A stretch of 64,000 nucleotides of DNA from Burkholderia cenocepacia (GCF_900446215.1 NZ_UAQZ01000002.1:186001-250000); one strand, 5' to 3'; positions 20,201-28,831 are shown, numbered from the stretch's first letter. Numbers and translations are program-made. Notes: generated from the letters alone by a model not told the origin.

Positions 20201-23117
20201 GCACGCCGACGAAGGCGTGCCGCTGCAGGCCGTGCTGAACGCGGCGCGCGCGCGCCGGGCGATCGAAGGCGAGGACGTCGTGCGGATCGTCAATGCGCGC
20301 GAGCACAACCTGAAGTCGCTCGACGTCGACATCCCGCACGGCAAGTTCAACGTGATCACCGGCGTATCGGGTTCCGGCAAGTCGACGCTCGCGTTCGACA
20401 TCCTGTTCCACGAAGGCCAGCGCCGCTACCTCGAATCGCTGAACGCGTATGCGCGCTCGATCGTGCAGCCGGCCGGCCGCCCCGAGGTCGACGCGGTGTA
20501 CGGTATCCCGCCGACCGTCGCGATCGAGCAGCGGCTGTCGCGCGGCGGGCGCAAGAGCACGGTCGCGACCACGTCCGAGGTGTGGCATTTCCTGCGGCTG
20601 CTGTACGTGAAGCTCGGCCTGCAGCACTGCATCCACGACGGCACGCCGGTCACGTCGCAATCCGTCGAATCGATCGTCGCCCAGTTGCTGCGCGATCATC
20701 GCGGCGAGCACGTCGGGCTGCTCGCGCCGCTCGTCGTCAACCGCAAGGGCGTGTATACGGATCTCGCGAAGTGGGCGAAGGCGCGCGGCAGCACGCATCT
20801 GCGGGTGGACGGCGAGTTCGTCACGGTCGACCCGTGGCCGAAGCTCGACCGCTTCCGCGAGCACACGATCGAATTGCCCGTGGCCGATATCGTCGTGGCG
20901 CCGGACAACGAAGCCGAGTTGCGGCGCAGGCTCGACGAGACGCTCGAGCTCGGCAAGGGCGTGATGCACCTGCTCGCGCCGCTCGACGGGCTGCACGATG
21001 CGATGCGGAACGATCATTCGACCGCGCAGGTCGGCGCGGTCAAGGTGCTGTCGGTCAAGCGCGCGTGCCCGGTGTGCGGCACGAGCTATCCGGAGCTCGA
21101 CCCGCGGATGTTCTCGTACAACAGCAAGCACGGCTGGTGCACGACCTGTGTCGGCACCGGCGTCACGCTCACGCGCGAACAGCGCGCCGCGTACGACGAC
21201 ACGGTGCTCGCCGGCGACGATCGCGGCCGCGAGCAAACCTTGCCGTCGGACGAACAGGAACCGGAAGGCGTCGGCAACGAGCCGTGCCCGGACTGCCACG
21301 GCACGCGGCTGAATCCGTCCGCACGCGCGGTCACGTTCGACGCGCATCCGATCGTCGAGGTCGCGCAATGGACGGTGTCGGATACGCGCCGCTGGATCGA
21401 TGCGCTCGAACTCACCGGGCGCGACGCGCAGATCGCGCGCGACATCGTCAGCGAGATCGGCAGCCGCCTCGCGTTTCTCGAGGAGGTCGGGCTCGGCTAT
21501 CTGAGCCTCGATCGTGCGGCGCCGAGCCTGTCGGGCGGCGAAGCGCAGCGCATCCGGCTCGCCGCGCAGCTCGGCAGCAACCTGCAGGGCGTGTGCTACG
21601 TGCTCGACGAGCCGACGATCGGCCTGCATCCGCGCGACAACCAGATCCTGCTCGACGCATTGCGCAAGCTCGGCGACAAGGGCAATACTCTGGTCGTCGT
21701 CGAGCATGACGAGGACACGATCCGCCGCGCGGATCACATCATCGACGTCGGCCCGGGCGCCGGCAAGCGCGGCGGCACGCTGGTCGCGCAAGGCGCGGTC
21801 GCCGACCTCGCGGCGCAGGCCGATTCGGTGACGGGGCGCCTGCTCGCGCAGCCGATGACGCATCCGTTGCAGCCGCGCCGCAGCGTGAGCCTGCCGGGCA
21901 AGAAGGGCGGTGCGGCCGTGCCGGAAGCGTGGCTGACCGTCCATGGCGCCCGGCTGCACAACCTGCGCGACGTCACGGTCGGCATTCCGCTCGCGCGGCT
22001 CGTCGCGGTGACGGGCGTCAGCGGGTCGGGCAAGTCGACGCTCGCGCGCGACGTGCTGATGACGAACCTGCTGGATGCGGTCGGCCGCTCGGTGCTGTCG
22101 TCGCCGGCCACGCGGCGTGCGCGCAAGGCCGCGCAGCAGGACGCGCCGGCCACCAATCGCCGTTCGAGCGTCCTGGCGCGCAGCGCACCGCGGCCGTCGC
22201 TGAACGTCACGCACGCATGGCAGGGTTGCGAATCGCTGAGCGGCTGGGAGCAGATCGATCGCGTGCTCGAAGTCGACCAGACGCCGATCGGCAAGACGCC
22301 GCGTTCGTGTCCGGCCACCTATATCGGCGTGTGGGACACGATCCGCAAGCTGTTCGCCGATACGCTCGAGGCGCGCGCACGCGGCTATACGGCATCGCGT
22401 TTCTCGTTCAATACCGGCGATGGGCGCTGCCCTGCCTGCGAAGGGCAAGGCGTGCGCACGATCGGCATGAGTTTCCTGCCCGACGTCAAGGTGCCGTGCG
22501 ACGTGTGCCACGGGCAGCGCTTCAATCCGGAAACGCTCGCCGTCACGTGGCGCGGCCGGAACATCGGCGACGTGTTGACGATGGAGATCGACGAGGCGGT
22601 GGAGTTCTTCGCGCCGATCTCGAACATCGCGCATCCGTTGCAATTGATGAAGGACGTCGGGCTCGGCTATCTGACGCTCGGTCAGCCGTCGCCGACGCTG
22701 TCCGGCGGCGAAGCACAGCGCATCAAGCTCGTCACCGAGCTGACGAAGGTGCGCGACGACATCACGCGGCGCGGCCAGAAGGCGCCGCATACGCTGTACG
22801 TGCTCGACGAGCCGACGGTCGGCCTGCATATGGCCGACGTCGCGAAGCTGATCCGTGTGCTGCATCGGCTGGTCGATGCGGGGCATAGCGTCGTCGTGAT
22901 CGAGCACGACCTCGACGTGATCGCGGAAGCCGACTGGATCATCGATCTTGGGCCGGAAGGCGGCGTGGGCGGCGGCACGATCGTCGCGGCGGCGCCGCCG
23001 GAAGCGCTCGCGAAGGTGAGCGCGAGCCATACGGGGCAGGCGTTGAAGCCGGTGCTCGCACGAACGGCCAGCGAAGACGATGAAGCGGAGCAGCAGGGCG
23101 CGGCGCGGGTCGGCTGA
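17223..23117 (+). CDS. Double-length UvrA-like excinuclease ATPase
   Basis: 1964 residues, about twice a normal UvrA (near 940). It consists of two complete UvrA-like halves, each with two ABC modules. Walker A motifs start near residues 34 (GPSGSGKSS), 667 (GVSGSGKST), 1047 and 1598; ABC signatures LSGGE(V/A)QR lie near 512, 860, 1436 and 1826. Zinc-finger cysteine pairs occur in both halves (CETCRGFG, CDVCGGAR, CPTCGGSG, CPDCDGS; then CPVCGTSY, CPDCHGTR, CPACEGQG, CDVCHGQR). The second half begins near residue 1010. UvrA works as a dimer in damage recognition, so this looks like a covalent dimer or a UvrA2-like tolerance factor. The start is a TTG at 17223 with only a weak GGCAGG site. A LexA box precedes it. 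Confidence 0.9.
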   Translation: MSSSNLIRIRGARQHNLKNLDLDLRTGEMTVVTGPSGSGKSSLVFDTLYAEGQRRYVETFSAYARQFLDRMDRPQVERVDGVPPAIAIDQTNPVRSSRSTVGTMTELNDHLKLLYARAAELFDRKTARQVRHDTPETIYAELVARTQADDPRVVVTFPVELPEAVSDEEIAQWLSASGYTRVQAQREVASPTGPRKMLDVVADRFRVQQADKVRVVEAIEASLKRGGGRVNVYVLAADAENATAEPLIWRFSTGLHDPDSDLRYAEPQAALFSFNSAYGACETCRGFGRVIGVDLGLVIPDARKTLRGGAIKPMQTPAWKECQDDLMRYAAKAGIRRDVAWSELTDAERDWVVNGSPDWNGKWQSQWYGVKRFFGYLESKAYKMHIRVLLSKYRSYTPCDVCGGARLKTESLQWRLGSKENADAVLAPADRFMPRGVDWSRAQLEALPGLTVHDLMLLPIERIRRFFDDIVLPSALLDDALKLLLAEVRTRLKYLCDVGLGYLTLDRQSRTLSGGEVQRINLTTALGTSLTKTLFVLDEPSIGLHPRDLTRIVEAMQRLRDAGNTLVVVEHDPSVMLAADRLIDMGPGPGERGGTIVYDGTPADIRSAHTLTGEYLGGRKQVAHASNWARRVVDANTPRIVLEGATEHNLRDVRVEIPLQRLVCVTGVSGSGKSTLLQDVLYPAMARHHGKATESPGAYRSLTGADQVGDVVFVDQSPIGKTTRSNPASYVGAFDEIRKLFAKAPLALQRGYGAGTFSFNSGDGRCPTCGGSGFEHIEMQFLSDVYLRCPDCDGSRYRAEILEVRIERDGRALNIADVLDLTVSEAAAFFATDAEVLRVLQPIVDVGLEYVKLGQPVPTLSGGEAQRLKLAGFLAESAAAANGRRVATEEARIARAKLFMFDEPTTGLHFDDIAKLMQAFGKLLAAGHSLIVIEHNLDVIRAADWLIDLGPEGGDGGGLVLCAGTPDDVKACAASHTGVALLQYDREMDGEAVHADEGVPLQAVLNAARARRAIEGEDVVRIVNAREHNLKSLDVDIPHGKFNVITGVSGSGKSTLAFDILFHEGQRRYLESLNAYARSIVQPAGRPEVDAVYGIPPTVAIEQRLSRGGRKSTVATTSEVWHFLRLLYVKLGLQHCIHDGTPVTSQSVESIVAQLLRDHRGEHVGLLAPLVVNRKGVYTDLAKWAKARGSTHLRVDGEFVTVDPWPKLDRFREHTIELPVADIVVAPDNEAELRRRLDETLELGKGVMHLLAPLDGLHDAMRNDHSTAQVGAVKVLSVKRACPVCGTSYPELDPRMFSYNSKHGWCTTCVGTGVTLTREQRAAYDDTVLAGDDRGREQTLPSDEQEPEGVGNEPCPDCHGTRLNPSARAVTFDAHPIVEVAQWTVSDTRRWIDALELTGRDAQIARDIVSEIGSRLAFLEEVGLGYLSLDRAAPSLSGGEAQRIRLAAQLGSNLQGVCYVLDEPTIGLHPRDNQILLDALRKLGDKGNTLVVVEHDEDTIRRADHIIDVGPGAGKRGGTLVAQGAVADLAAQADSVTGRLLAQPMTHPLQPRRSVSLPGKKGGAAVPEAWLTVHGARLHNLRDVTVGIPLARLVAVTGVSGSGKSTLARDVLMTNLLDAVGRSVLSSPATRRARKAAQQDAPATNRRSSVLARSAPRPSLNVTHAWQGCESLSGWEQIDRVLEVDQTPIGKTPRSCPATYIGVWDTIRKLFADTLEARARGYTASRFSFNTGDGRCPACEGQGVRTIGMSFLPDVKVPCDVCHGQRFNPETLAVTWRGRNIGDVLTMEIDEAVEFFAPISNIAHPLQLMKDVGLGYLTLGQPSPTLSGGEAQRIKLVTELTKVRDDITRRGQKAPHTLYVLDEPTVGLHMADVAKLIRVLHRLVDAGHSVVVIEHDLDVIAEADWIIDLGPEGGVGGGTIVAAAPPEALAKVSASHTGQALKPVLARTASEDDEAEQQGAARVG

Positions 23118-23135
23118 ACGCGTCGTGTCCGGTGA

Positions 23136-23169
23136 GCGGCCCCGGTGCCTGGCGAGGCATCGGGGCCGC
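23136..23169. terminator. Strong hairpin between uvrA-like and binding-protein genes
   Basis: A 14-bp stem (GCGGCCCCGGTGCC against GGCATCGGGGCCGC, one G-T pair) with a 6-base loop, 18 bp after the uvrA-like stop and shared with the convergent gene ending at 23198. The T run after it is short (GTTTCG). Confidence 0.6.
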
Positions 23170-23197
23170 GCGTGTTTCGTCGTTCATGTCGACGCGC

Positions 23198-24139
23198 TCA
23201 ACTCCCGTTGACGCCGATCGTCTCGATGATGGTCTCCAGTTGCGGGCTCATCGGCAGGTTCAGACTCAAGCCCGACGGAAGCGGGCGCAGGAACCAGCGC
23301 TTGTACTGACGCGCGATCTCGCCGTCGGCGGCCAATTCCTGGAACGTGGTTTTCACGACCTGCGCGAGTTGCGGATCGTCCTTGCGGAACATGATTCCGT
23401 ACGGGTCGTACGAAAGAAAGTCGCCGACCACGTCGTACTGGCCGCCCTTGCCCGCATTCTCGGCAATGAGGCCGTACAGCAGCACGTCGTCCGTCGCGAA
23501 CGCGTCGGCGCCGCCATTCGCGACGAGCGCGAAACCCTGCGCATGGTCCGGCACCACCTGTAGCTGGATCCCGAGCCGGAACTTGTCGTTCAGGTCGCGC
23601 AGCGTCTTCTCGTTGGTCGTACCGGCCGTCACCGCGACTTTCTTGCCCGCGAGGTCGCGGAACGAGCGGATCGGCGCGCCGCGTTTCACCATCACCTTCG
23701 TGCCGGCCACGAAGATGATCGGCGAGAACGCCACGCGTTTCTGGCGCTCGAGGTTGCTGGTCGTGGAGCCGCATTCCAGATCGACTTTCCCGCTGACCAC
23801 CGCGTCGATGCGGGTGTCGGACGTGACCGGCACCCAGCGGATCGTCAGGCTCCGGTTGATCGCATCCTCGATCGACGACACGAGCGCCTTGCATAGCTCG
23901 ATCGAATAGCCGATCGGCTGGTTGCGCGCGTTCAGGTACGAAAACGGTATCGACGCGTCGCGATAGCCGAGCGCGATCGTCCCGCTGCCGCGCACTTTCG
24001 CGAGCGTGCCGGTCAGTTGGGCCGGCGCGAACGGCTCGACGCGCGGCAGCGTCGAAGGCGCATCTTCCGCGCGCGCGGTCGTGCCCGTCGCAAGCAGGCC
24101 CGCGAGCGCGAGCGCACGCCAGAATCGCTGCATCTTCAT
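23198..24139 (-). CDS. Amino-acid ABC substrate-binding protein, GltI-like
   Basis: 313 residues, periplasmic-binding-protein type II (SBP_bac_3). Start at 24139 has GGAGG 7 bp upstream and gives a signal peptide ending TTARAED; a longer reading frame upstream is a shadow. Landmarks are GTIALGYRDASIPFSYL, VDLECGSTTSNLERQKRVAFS and VAVTAGTTNEKTLRDLNDK, which match glutamate/aspartate-binding GltI. There is no partner permease or ATPase here. Instead the gene follows a sodium/proton-dicarboxylate symporter by 13 bp, so it may supply another transporter encoded elsewhere or act in sensing. Confidence 0.87.
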   Translation of the reverse strand: MKMQRFWRALALAGLLATGTTARAEDAPSTLPRVEPFAPAQLTGTLAKVRGSGTIALGYRDASIPFSYLNARNQPIGYSIELCKALVSSIEDAINRSLTIRWVPVTSDTRIDAVVSGKVDLECGSTTSNLERQKRVAFSPIIFVAGTKVMVKRGAPIRSFRDLAGKKVAVTAGTTNEKTLRDLNDKFRLGIQLQVVPDHAQGFALVANGGADAFATDDVLLYGLIAENAGKGGQYDVVGDFLSYDPYGIMFRKDDPQLAQVVKTTFQELAADGEIARQYKRWFLRPLPSGLSLNLPMSPQLETIIETIGVNGS

Positions 24140-24152
24140 CGCCGGGCCTCCG

Positions 24153-25460
24153 TCAGACTTCCGTCGGATGTGCGATCGTCGCTTCCTGTTCCGCTTCGAT
24201 GCGCGCCGCGTTGGCTTCGGCTTCCGCTTCCGACAGGAGTTGGCCTTCCCATTTCGCGACCACCGCGCTCGCGATCGAGTTGCCCACCGCATTGGTGGCC
24301 GAGCGGCCCATGTCGAGGAACGTGTCGACACCGAGAATCAGCAGCAGCCCGGCCTCCGGAAGCCCGAACTGGTGCAGCGTGGCCGCGATCACGACGAGCG
24401 ATGCGCGCGGCACGCCGGCCATCCCCTTCGACGTGAGCATCAGGACAAGCAGCATCGTGATCTGCGTGCCGAGCGACAGGTGCATGTTGTACGCCTGCGC
24501 GATGAACAGCGACGCGAACGTGCAGTACATCATCGAGCCGTCGAGGTTGAACGAATAGCCCATCGGCATCACGAAGCTCGAGATCTTGCGCTTCACGCCG
24601 AAGCGGTCGAGCGCGTCGAGGATCTTCGGGTACGCGGCTTCGGAGCTGGCCGTCGCGAACGACAGCATGAACGCTTCCTTGATCAGCACCAGCAGCTTGA
24701 ACACGCGCGGCCCGAGGAACACGAGCCCCGCACAGACGAGCAGTGCCCAGAGCAGGAACAGGCTCACGTAGAAGTCGCCCATGAACACCGCGAACTTCAG
24801 CAGTACCGACAGCCCGTTGACCGCGACGGTCGCGGCCATCGCGGCCATCACCGCGAGCGGCGCGAGCTTCATCACGTAGCCGGTGATCTTGAGCATCACG
24901 TGCGACAGCTGGTCGATCGCGGCGATGAGGACCTTGCCGCGGTCGCCGAGTGCGGCGAGCGCGACGCCGAAGAACATCGAGAACACGACGATCTGCAGGA
25001 TCTCGTTGTTCGCCATCGCCTCGGCGAACGATTTCGGCACCATGTGGCCGACGAAATCCTTCAGCGTGAACTTGGACGTCGCGAGGTTCGCGGAGGCGCC
25101 GATGTCCGGCAGCGGCAAGCCGAGATTGTCGCCGGGCCGCAGCAGGTTCGCCATCAGCAGCCCGAGCAGCAGCGAAACCAGCGACGCGGTGATGAACCAG
25201 GCGATCGATTTCGCGAACACGCGTCCGACCGACGCCGCGTCGCCCATGTGCGCGATGCCGACGACCAGCGTGGAGAAGACGAGCGGCCCGATCACCATCT
25301 TGATCAGGCGCAGGAACACGTCGGAGACGAGCGAGATGTACCCGGCGACTTCGGCGGCGGCCTTCTTGTCCGGAAAGCTCGTGAAGACCATGTAGCCGAT
25401 CGCGATGCCTGCCACCATCGCGATCAGGATCCAGACGGCTGCAGCATTCTTTTTGCGCAT
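24153..25460 (-). CDS. Dicarboxylate/amino-acid:cation symporter (GltP/DctA family)
   Basis: 435 residues, inner-membrane secondary transporter with the EAAT-like fold (8 segments and 2 re-entrant hairpins). Landmarks are the serine-rich hairpin FATASSEAAYPKILDALDRF, the NLDGSMMY motif in PMGYSFNLDGSMMYC, and GVDTFLDMGRSATNAVGN near the C terminus. The tail is long and glutamate-rich (EAEAEANAARIEAE). First gene of a two-gene unit with the GltI-like binding protein, which suggests shared induction by glutamate, aspartate or a C4-dicarboxylate. Confidence 0.88.
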   Translation of the reverse strand: MRKKNAAAVWILIAMVAGIAIGYMVFTSFPDKKAAAEVAGYISLVSDVFLRLIKMVIGPLVFSTLVVGIAHMGDAASVGRVFAKSIAWFITASLVSLLLGLLMANLLRPGDNLGLPLPDIGASANLATSKFTLKDFVGHMVPKSFAEAMANNEILQIVVFSMFFGVALAALGDRGKVLIAAIDQLSHVMLKITGYVMKLAPLAVMAAMAATVAVNGLSVLLKFAVFMGDFYVSLFLLWALLVCAGLVFLGPRVFKLLVLIKEAFMLSFATASSEAAYPKILDALDRFGVKRKISSFVMPMGYSFNLDGSMMYCTFASLFIAQAYNMHLSLGTQITMLLVLMLTSKGMAGVPRASLVVIAATLHQFGLPEAGLLLILGVDTFLDMGRSATNAVGNSIASAVVAKWEGQLLSEAEAEANAARIEAEQEATIAHPTEV

Positions 25461-25830
25461 CGTGAGCCTCCCATGCAGCGGTTTCGCAATCGGGGGATGG
25501 AAGGACGATACAGGACCAGAATGGCGATGAACAGTGCAACCGGGTTCGGGTTTGCGCTAGCGCCGGGTGATGGCCGGTCCGGGCGACGGCGATTGCACCG
25601 GTGGCGCTTCGTGCCCGACGCCGGTGCAACCCGATGCCGGTTTGTGCGGAGCAGCACGTCGCCGGTATGAAGGCCGCCGCATTGCGACGACCGGCGCCGC
25701 GCGTTTCGCCCCGGTCATGCGCACGGAGATCCCGCTGCCTCGTGCTGAAATCGCGGGCCTGCGCCACGCACCGGACGATCCCGGCGGTCGGCGAATGCGC
25801 GCGTTGCGCGCGGCGGCCCACGGTTTTCGA
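25461..25830. other. Intergenic region upstream of symporter operon
   Basis: 370 bp between the symporter start and the end of the next minus-strand gene. It should contain the symporter promoter. No gene, strong dyad or terminator was found. Confidence 0.5.
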
Positions 25831-26565
25831 TCAGCCGGCCGGCGCGACCGATGCACCCGTGATGCCGTGCCGGCGCAGCGAATCGGCGACGAAGCCGGAC
25901 GCCTTCATGTCTTCCACGAATGCGTTCAGGGCCGCCGCGGCCGCGTCGCCGCGGCTCTTCGGCACGCCCATCGCCTGCCGGATCACCATGAAGCGCTCGT
26001 CGAGCAGGCGCAGGCCGGGTGTTTTCGCGGCGTCGGCTTCGAGCTGCTGCTTCACGCCGGCCGCCACCTCCAGTTGCTGCTCGACGAACGTCGACACGAC
26101 GGCTTGCGACGTCGGCGCGCGCACGATCCGCGCGGCTTTCAGTTCGCGGGTGAGGAACAGGTCGTACGCGCTGCCGTTGCCGACGGCCACGCGGTTGTGC
26201 GGCTGGTCGACGTCCGCGTTGGTGCGGATCGGCGAGGCGTCGGGAACGAGATAGAAGCCTTCGATCAGCACGTACGGCGCGGTGAACGCGACCGTTTCGC
26301 CGCGCAGCGGATCGACCGCGAAGAAGCCGAAATCGGCGCGCTCGTCGGTCAGCGCCTGCACCGATTTGCCGGCGGCGTCGAACACCACGAGTTCCAGGTC
26401 GGCCGACAGGCGCTCGGCGAAGGCGCGGGCGAGGTCGATCGAGACGCCGAACGGTTCGCCCGTCGCCGGGTCGCGGTTCGCGAGGATCGGATTGCCGAGG
26501 TTGATCGAGGCGCGGAGCTTGCCGGTGGGCGTGAAGGCGGAGACGACAGCGGGAGCGATGGGCAT
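25831..26565 (-). CDS. Binding-protein-like protein without signal peptide
   Basis: About 244 residues with a SBP_bac_3-type fold: LRASINLGNPILANRDPATG, FGVSIDLARAFAERL and ADFGFFAVDPLRGETVAFT. No signal peptide is present; the start (ATG at 26565, alternative ATG at 26586) leads straight into the first beta strand. Neither start has a good ribosome site. Such proteins may act in the cytoplasm as ligand-sensing or enzymatic derivatives of transport proteins. It is not linked to transporter subunits. Confidence 0.7.
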   Translation of the reverse strand: MPIAPAVVSAFTPTGKLRASINLGNPILANRDPATGEPFGVSIDLARAFAERLSADLELVVFDAAGKSVQALTDERADFGFFAVDPLRGETVAFTAPYVLIEGFYLVPDASPIRTNADVDQPHNRVAVGNGSAYDLFLTRELKAARIVRAPTSQAVVSTFVEQQLEVAAGVKQQLEADAAKTPGLRLLDERFMVIRQAMGVPKSRGDAAAAALNAFVEDMKASGFVADSLRRHGITGASVAPAG

Positions 26566-26708
26566 GAGCGGACTCGCGGGAGGCATAGGGTCGGTCGGGT
26601 GACGGACGCGCGACGGTGCGTCGATGCCGAGCTTATCACCGGACGTCGTGGATCGCATGTGCGGGCGTGCCTGCGCGGAGACGACGAGACGTCGAGTTGG
26701 CCCGCGGC

Positions 26709-26916
26709 CTTCATGGGCGGTCGCTGCATCCTGTCACCGGGCTGCACACGTATCCGCAGGGGAAGCGGACGCCGGACGGCGAGCAACATGCGATCAACGC
26801 AGGCTGCAGCATGATCGGCAACGACAACGAGGCGCTTCTGTCGGCGGCGCGTGTCGGGCTGGGGATTCTCGCGCGCGGCGACTGCCTGATGATGCAGGAC
26901 ATCGACACCGGCAATC
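26709..26916 (+). pseudogene. Remnant of a LysR-type regulator effector domain
   Basis: In the plus frame, the stretch GCSMIGNDNEALLSAARVGL and the residues GILARGDCLM after it match the C-terminal part of a LysR substrate domain (usually a neutral residue-N-D-x-E-A-L-L-x-A-A-x-x-G-L-G-I pattern followed by a W-L block). There is no helix-turn-helix half, and the surrounding reading frame starts inside the neighbouring gene region. Probably a decayed divergent regulator of the adjacent binding-protein-like gene. The call rests on motif recognition alone. Confidence 0.4.
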
Positions 26917-26946
26917 CGACGAGCGGGCTGCCGTGCCGGTGCCGGC

Positions 26947-27153
26947 TCACTCCTGCACGCTGAGCGCCTTCTCGAGCGCGGCAATCAGCTTGAATGCATC
27001 GCCGCGCGCGATCAGAAACCCGCGGCTGGTGTACTCGCACCCGAAGGCATAGAAGCTCGGCAGCAGTGTCACCATGTCGTTCTGCCGATCGAAATCGACT
27101 TCGCATTTCGTCAACGGGAAGAACGGAAGCGCGTCGGCCGGCATGTCGTACAC
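26947..27153 (-). CDS. Small hypothetical protein downstream of rpsU
   Basis: 68 residues from a GTG at 27153 with AGGAG 6 bp upstream, 9 bp after the S21 stop, so co-transcribed with it. Sequence features include a cysteine in LTKCEVDFD and another in YAFGCEYTS, and a helical end LIAALEKALSVQE. No domain is recognised. Confidence 0.6.
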   Translation of the reverse strand: MYDMPADALPFFPLTKCEVDFDRQNDMVTLLPSFYAFGCEYTSRGFLIARGDAFKLIAALEKALSVQE

Positions 27154-27162
27154 GATGGGCTC

Positions 27163-27375
27163 CTAGTACATTTTTCGGGGCGGAAGCAGGCGCTTCGTCT
27201 GCAAGCGCTGTCGGGCAACGGCGCTGGCCTTTTTTCGCTTGCGCTCCGTCGTGGGCTTCTCATAGCTCGTGCGACTGCGCAGCTCGCGAATCAGCCCGGT
27301 TTTCTCGATGTCGCGCCGGAATCGCCGCAGTGCGACATCGATCGGTTCGTTGAGCTTCGGCGTAATTGTCGTCAT
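27163..27375 (-). CDS. rpsU: 30S ribosomal protein S21
   Basis: 70 residues, starting [19 protein letters not shown], with the family core [17 protein letters not shown] and a basic C-terminal tail [21 protein letters not shown]21 sits on the small subunit near the anti-Shine-Dalgarno end of 16S rRNA. Burkholderia genomes carry several rpsU copies and this one lies in a cluster of small accessory genes, away from the usual dnaG-rpoD context. The N-terminal segment is more divergent than the housekeeping form. A second S21 could give ribosomes different initiation behaviour under stress, which is inference. Confidence 0.88.
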   Translation of the reverse strand: MTTITPKLNEPIDVALRRFRRDIEKTGLIRELRSRTSYEKPTTERKRKKASAVARQRLQTKRLLPPRKMY

Positions 27376-27410
27376 GTAGATCCTGTCTGGAAAGCGGTTG
27401 GAACGGAAGG

Positions 27411-27620
27411 CTAGCCGAGCCGTGTCATGACGGCGCTGGCTATCTCGTCGGATTCGAATTCCGAATAGCCTGCTCCGATCGATAGCGCACGTACCGCCAT
27501 GAACATGTGCAGCTCCGGTTGATGGCACATCGCTGAATCGGCGATTCCGGCGGGCACGGCGGTGTCGAGCCGGGTGACTTCACGCCGTCTGATCAAGCCG
27601 AGCAGTTCGTCGATGATCAT
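27411..27620 (-). CDS. Small hypothetical protein upstream of rpsU
   Basis: 69 residues from the ATG at 27620, which has GGAGG 5 bp upstream; an in-frame TTG 12 bp earlier is rejected. The protein begins [19 protein letters not shown] and has one [10 protein letters not shown] segment, then a mixed helical end. It precedes rpsU by 35 bp on the same strand and is probably in the same transcript. Confidence 0.6.
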   Translation of the reverse strand: MIIDELLGLIRRREVTRLDTAVPAGIADSAMCHQPELHMFMAVRALSIGAGYSEFESDEIASAVMTRLG

Positions 27621-27667
27621 TTCGACCTCCAAAATACCGAAAAAGTGTTTGGCATTGACGAGCCGCG

Positions 27668-27952
27668 TCAGCTCGCGTTGGCGAAGAATCCCTGTTTGCC
27701 GCGATTGTCGTCGATGATGTTCTCGGCATAGCGGACCGACGCACGACGCGCGTCACCGGCGTTGTCGAAGGGGGACGTGTCGCGCAATCTGAAGGTCTGG
27801 CTCTGCGTCAGCGTATCGGTGGTGCCGCGCAGGCAAATCTTGACTGCCGCGTCGAACCCGGCGTCGTAGTTGTGCGGGCAGCCATGCGGCGCGGCCACGT
27901 GAGAGTAAATCAGTGGATAAATCTCGAATCCACGATAGACGTGCATGCTCAT
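27668..27952 (-). CDS. Small hypothetical protein (94 aa)
   Basis: Start at 27952 has AGGAG 6 bp upstream. It begins MSMHVYRGFEIYPLIYSH and holds two cysteines (HGCPHNYD and VKICLRG). The middle is consistent with a small beta-rich protein, and the end has RYAENIIDDNRG. It is first in a run of small minus-strand genes leading to rpsU. No family is assigned. Confidence 0.6.
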   Translation of the reverse strand: MSMHVYRGFEIYPLIYSHVAAPHGCPHNYDAGFDAAVKICLRGTTDTLTQSQTFRLRDTSPFDNAGDARRASVRYAENIIDDNRGKQGFFANAS

Positions 27953-28212
27953 GACGAACTCCTGGCGTTCGGCCACGACGAGTCGCATGGGCGAACACAT
28001 CCGGCCTGTATTTCCGTTGTGGGACGGGCCAGTGGGTGAAGGGGACAACGTTGCAGCGCGAAGGCGGGGCGATGCAGCAAGCGGGCGGGTGGAGGGGCGA
28101 ACGGCCAAAGGACGGCTGATCGCGCGGATGGACCCATCATACGCGCATCGTTTGCCGAGCGGTCGATTTATTCGGTGGCCGCAAGTACGCAGCGGCACGC
28201 CCGGCGACGACG

Positions 28213-28497
28213 TCAGAGCGTCGTCAGCAAATGCAACTGACGTTCGGTCTCGTCGCCCGCGACCAGCGAAAAGAACCCGGTCTCGCGACGTTCGACTACC
28301 GTGAGCCCCTCGCTGTCGGAGAAGACGTTCCACGCGCTGTCGTCGACATGCGCGATCGCGCCGCGCGTGCGCGCGAATGCCAGCAATAGCGGACTCGCCT
28401 GGCGGCGCAGCACTTGACGATCCGAATTCAGCACATACGGTGGCCAGCCGGCCCGAAGGACGAGATAGTAAGGAATGGAGCCGGGATCGATTGTCAT
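28213..28497 (-). CDS. Small hypothetical protein (94 aa)
   Basis: Begins MTIDPGSIPYYLVLRAGWPP and ends ETERQLHLLTTL; contains FARTRGAIAHVDDSAWNVFS. The ATG at 28497 lacks a clear ribosome site and one at 28542 is an alternative. Codon use is typical of the replicon. No function is assigned. Confidence 0.5.
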   Translation of the reverse strand: MTIDPGSIPYYLVLRAGWPPYVLNSDRQVLRRQASPLLLAFARTRGAIAHVDDSAWNVFSDSEGLTVVERRETGFFSLVAGDETERQLHLLTTL

Positions 28498-28831
28498 TGG
28501 AGCGGTTTCGTAGATGGGCCTGCGTTTGCCGCCCGGCTGCATTCGGAACGGCGGCGGGGAAAGCGTGCGATGGAGTGACGGGCGTTCGCCGTGATGTGTG
28601 TTCAGTCTATGCGTTGAACCGCTCGATTCGCAGGATATCGTAACGATCCCGTGCGGGGGCGATTGCGTATCCGGGTTCGGTCGGCGTGCGCGTTGCGGTC
28701 CGGCGACGAGAGCGATCCGGTCGTCAGGTGCGGCGCGCGCGCCACGCGTCGAGTGGGGCTTCCGGCTGACGAAACGTTGTAGCGATCTCTACTGAATTGC
28801 AGTGTTCGTGACGGCCCATTATGCTGCCTTC
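28498..28831. other. Control region of the chr operon
   Basis: 334 bp upstream of chrB. Near the gene, a small dyad GTAG/CTAC (28779-28792) lies about 40 bp before the start. No gene seen. ChrB-type proteins are known to control their own operon, so this is the likely target. Confidence 0.45.

Noticed and set aside
17226..23030. 1934-codon open frame antisense to the uvrA-like gene
   Set aside because: Composition (Arg, Ala, His and Asp rich, no domains) is that of an antisense shadow in GC-rich DNA.
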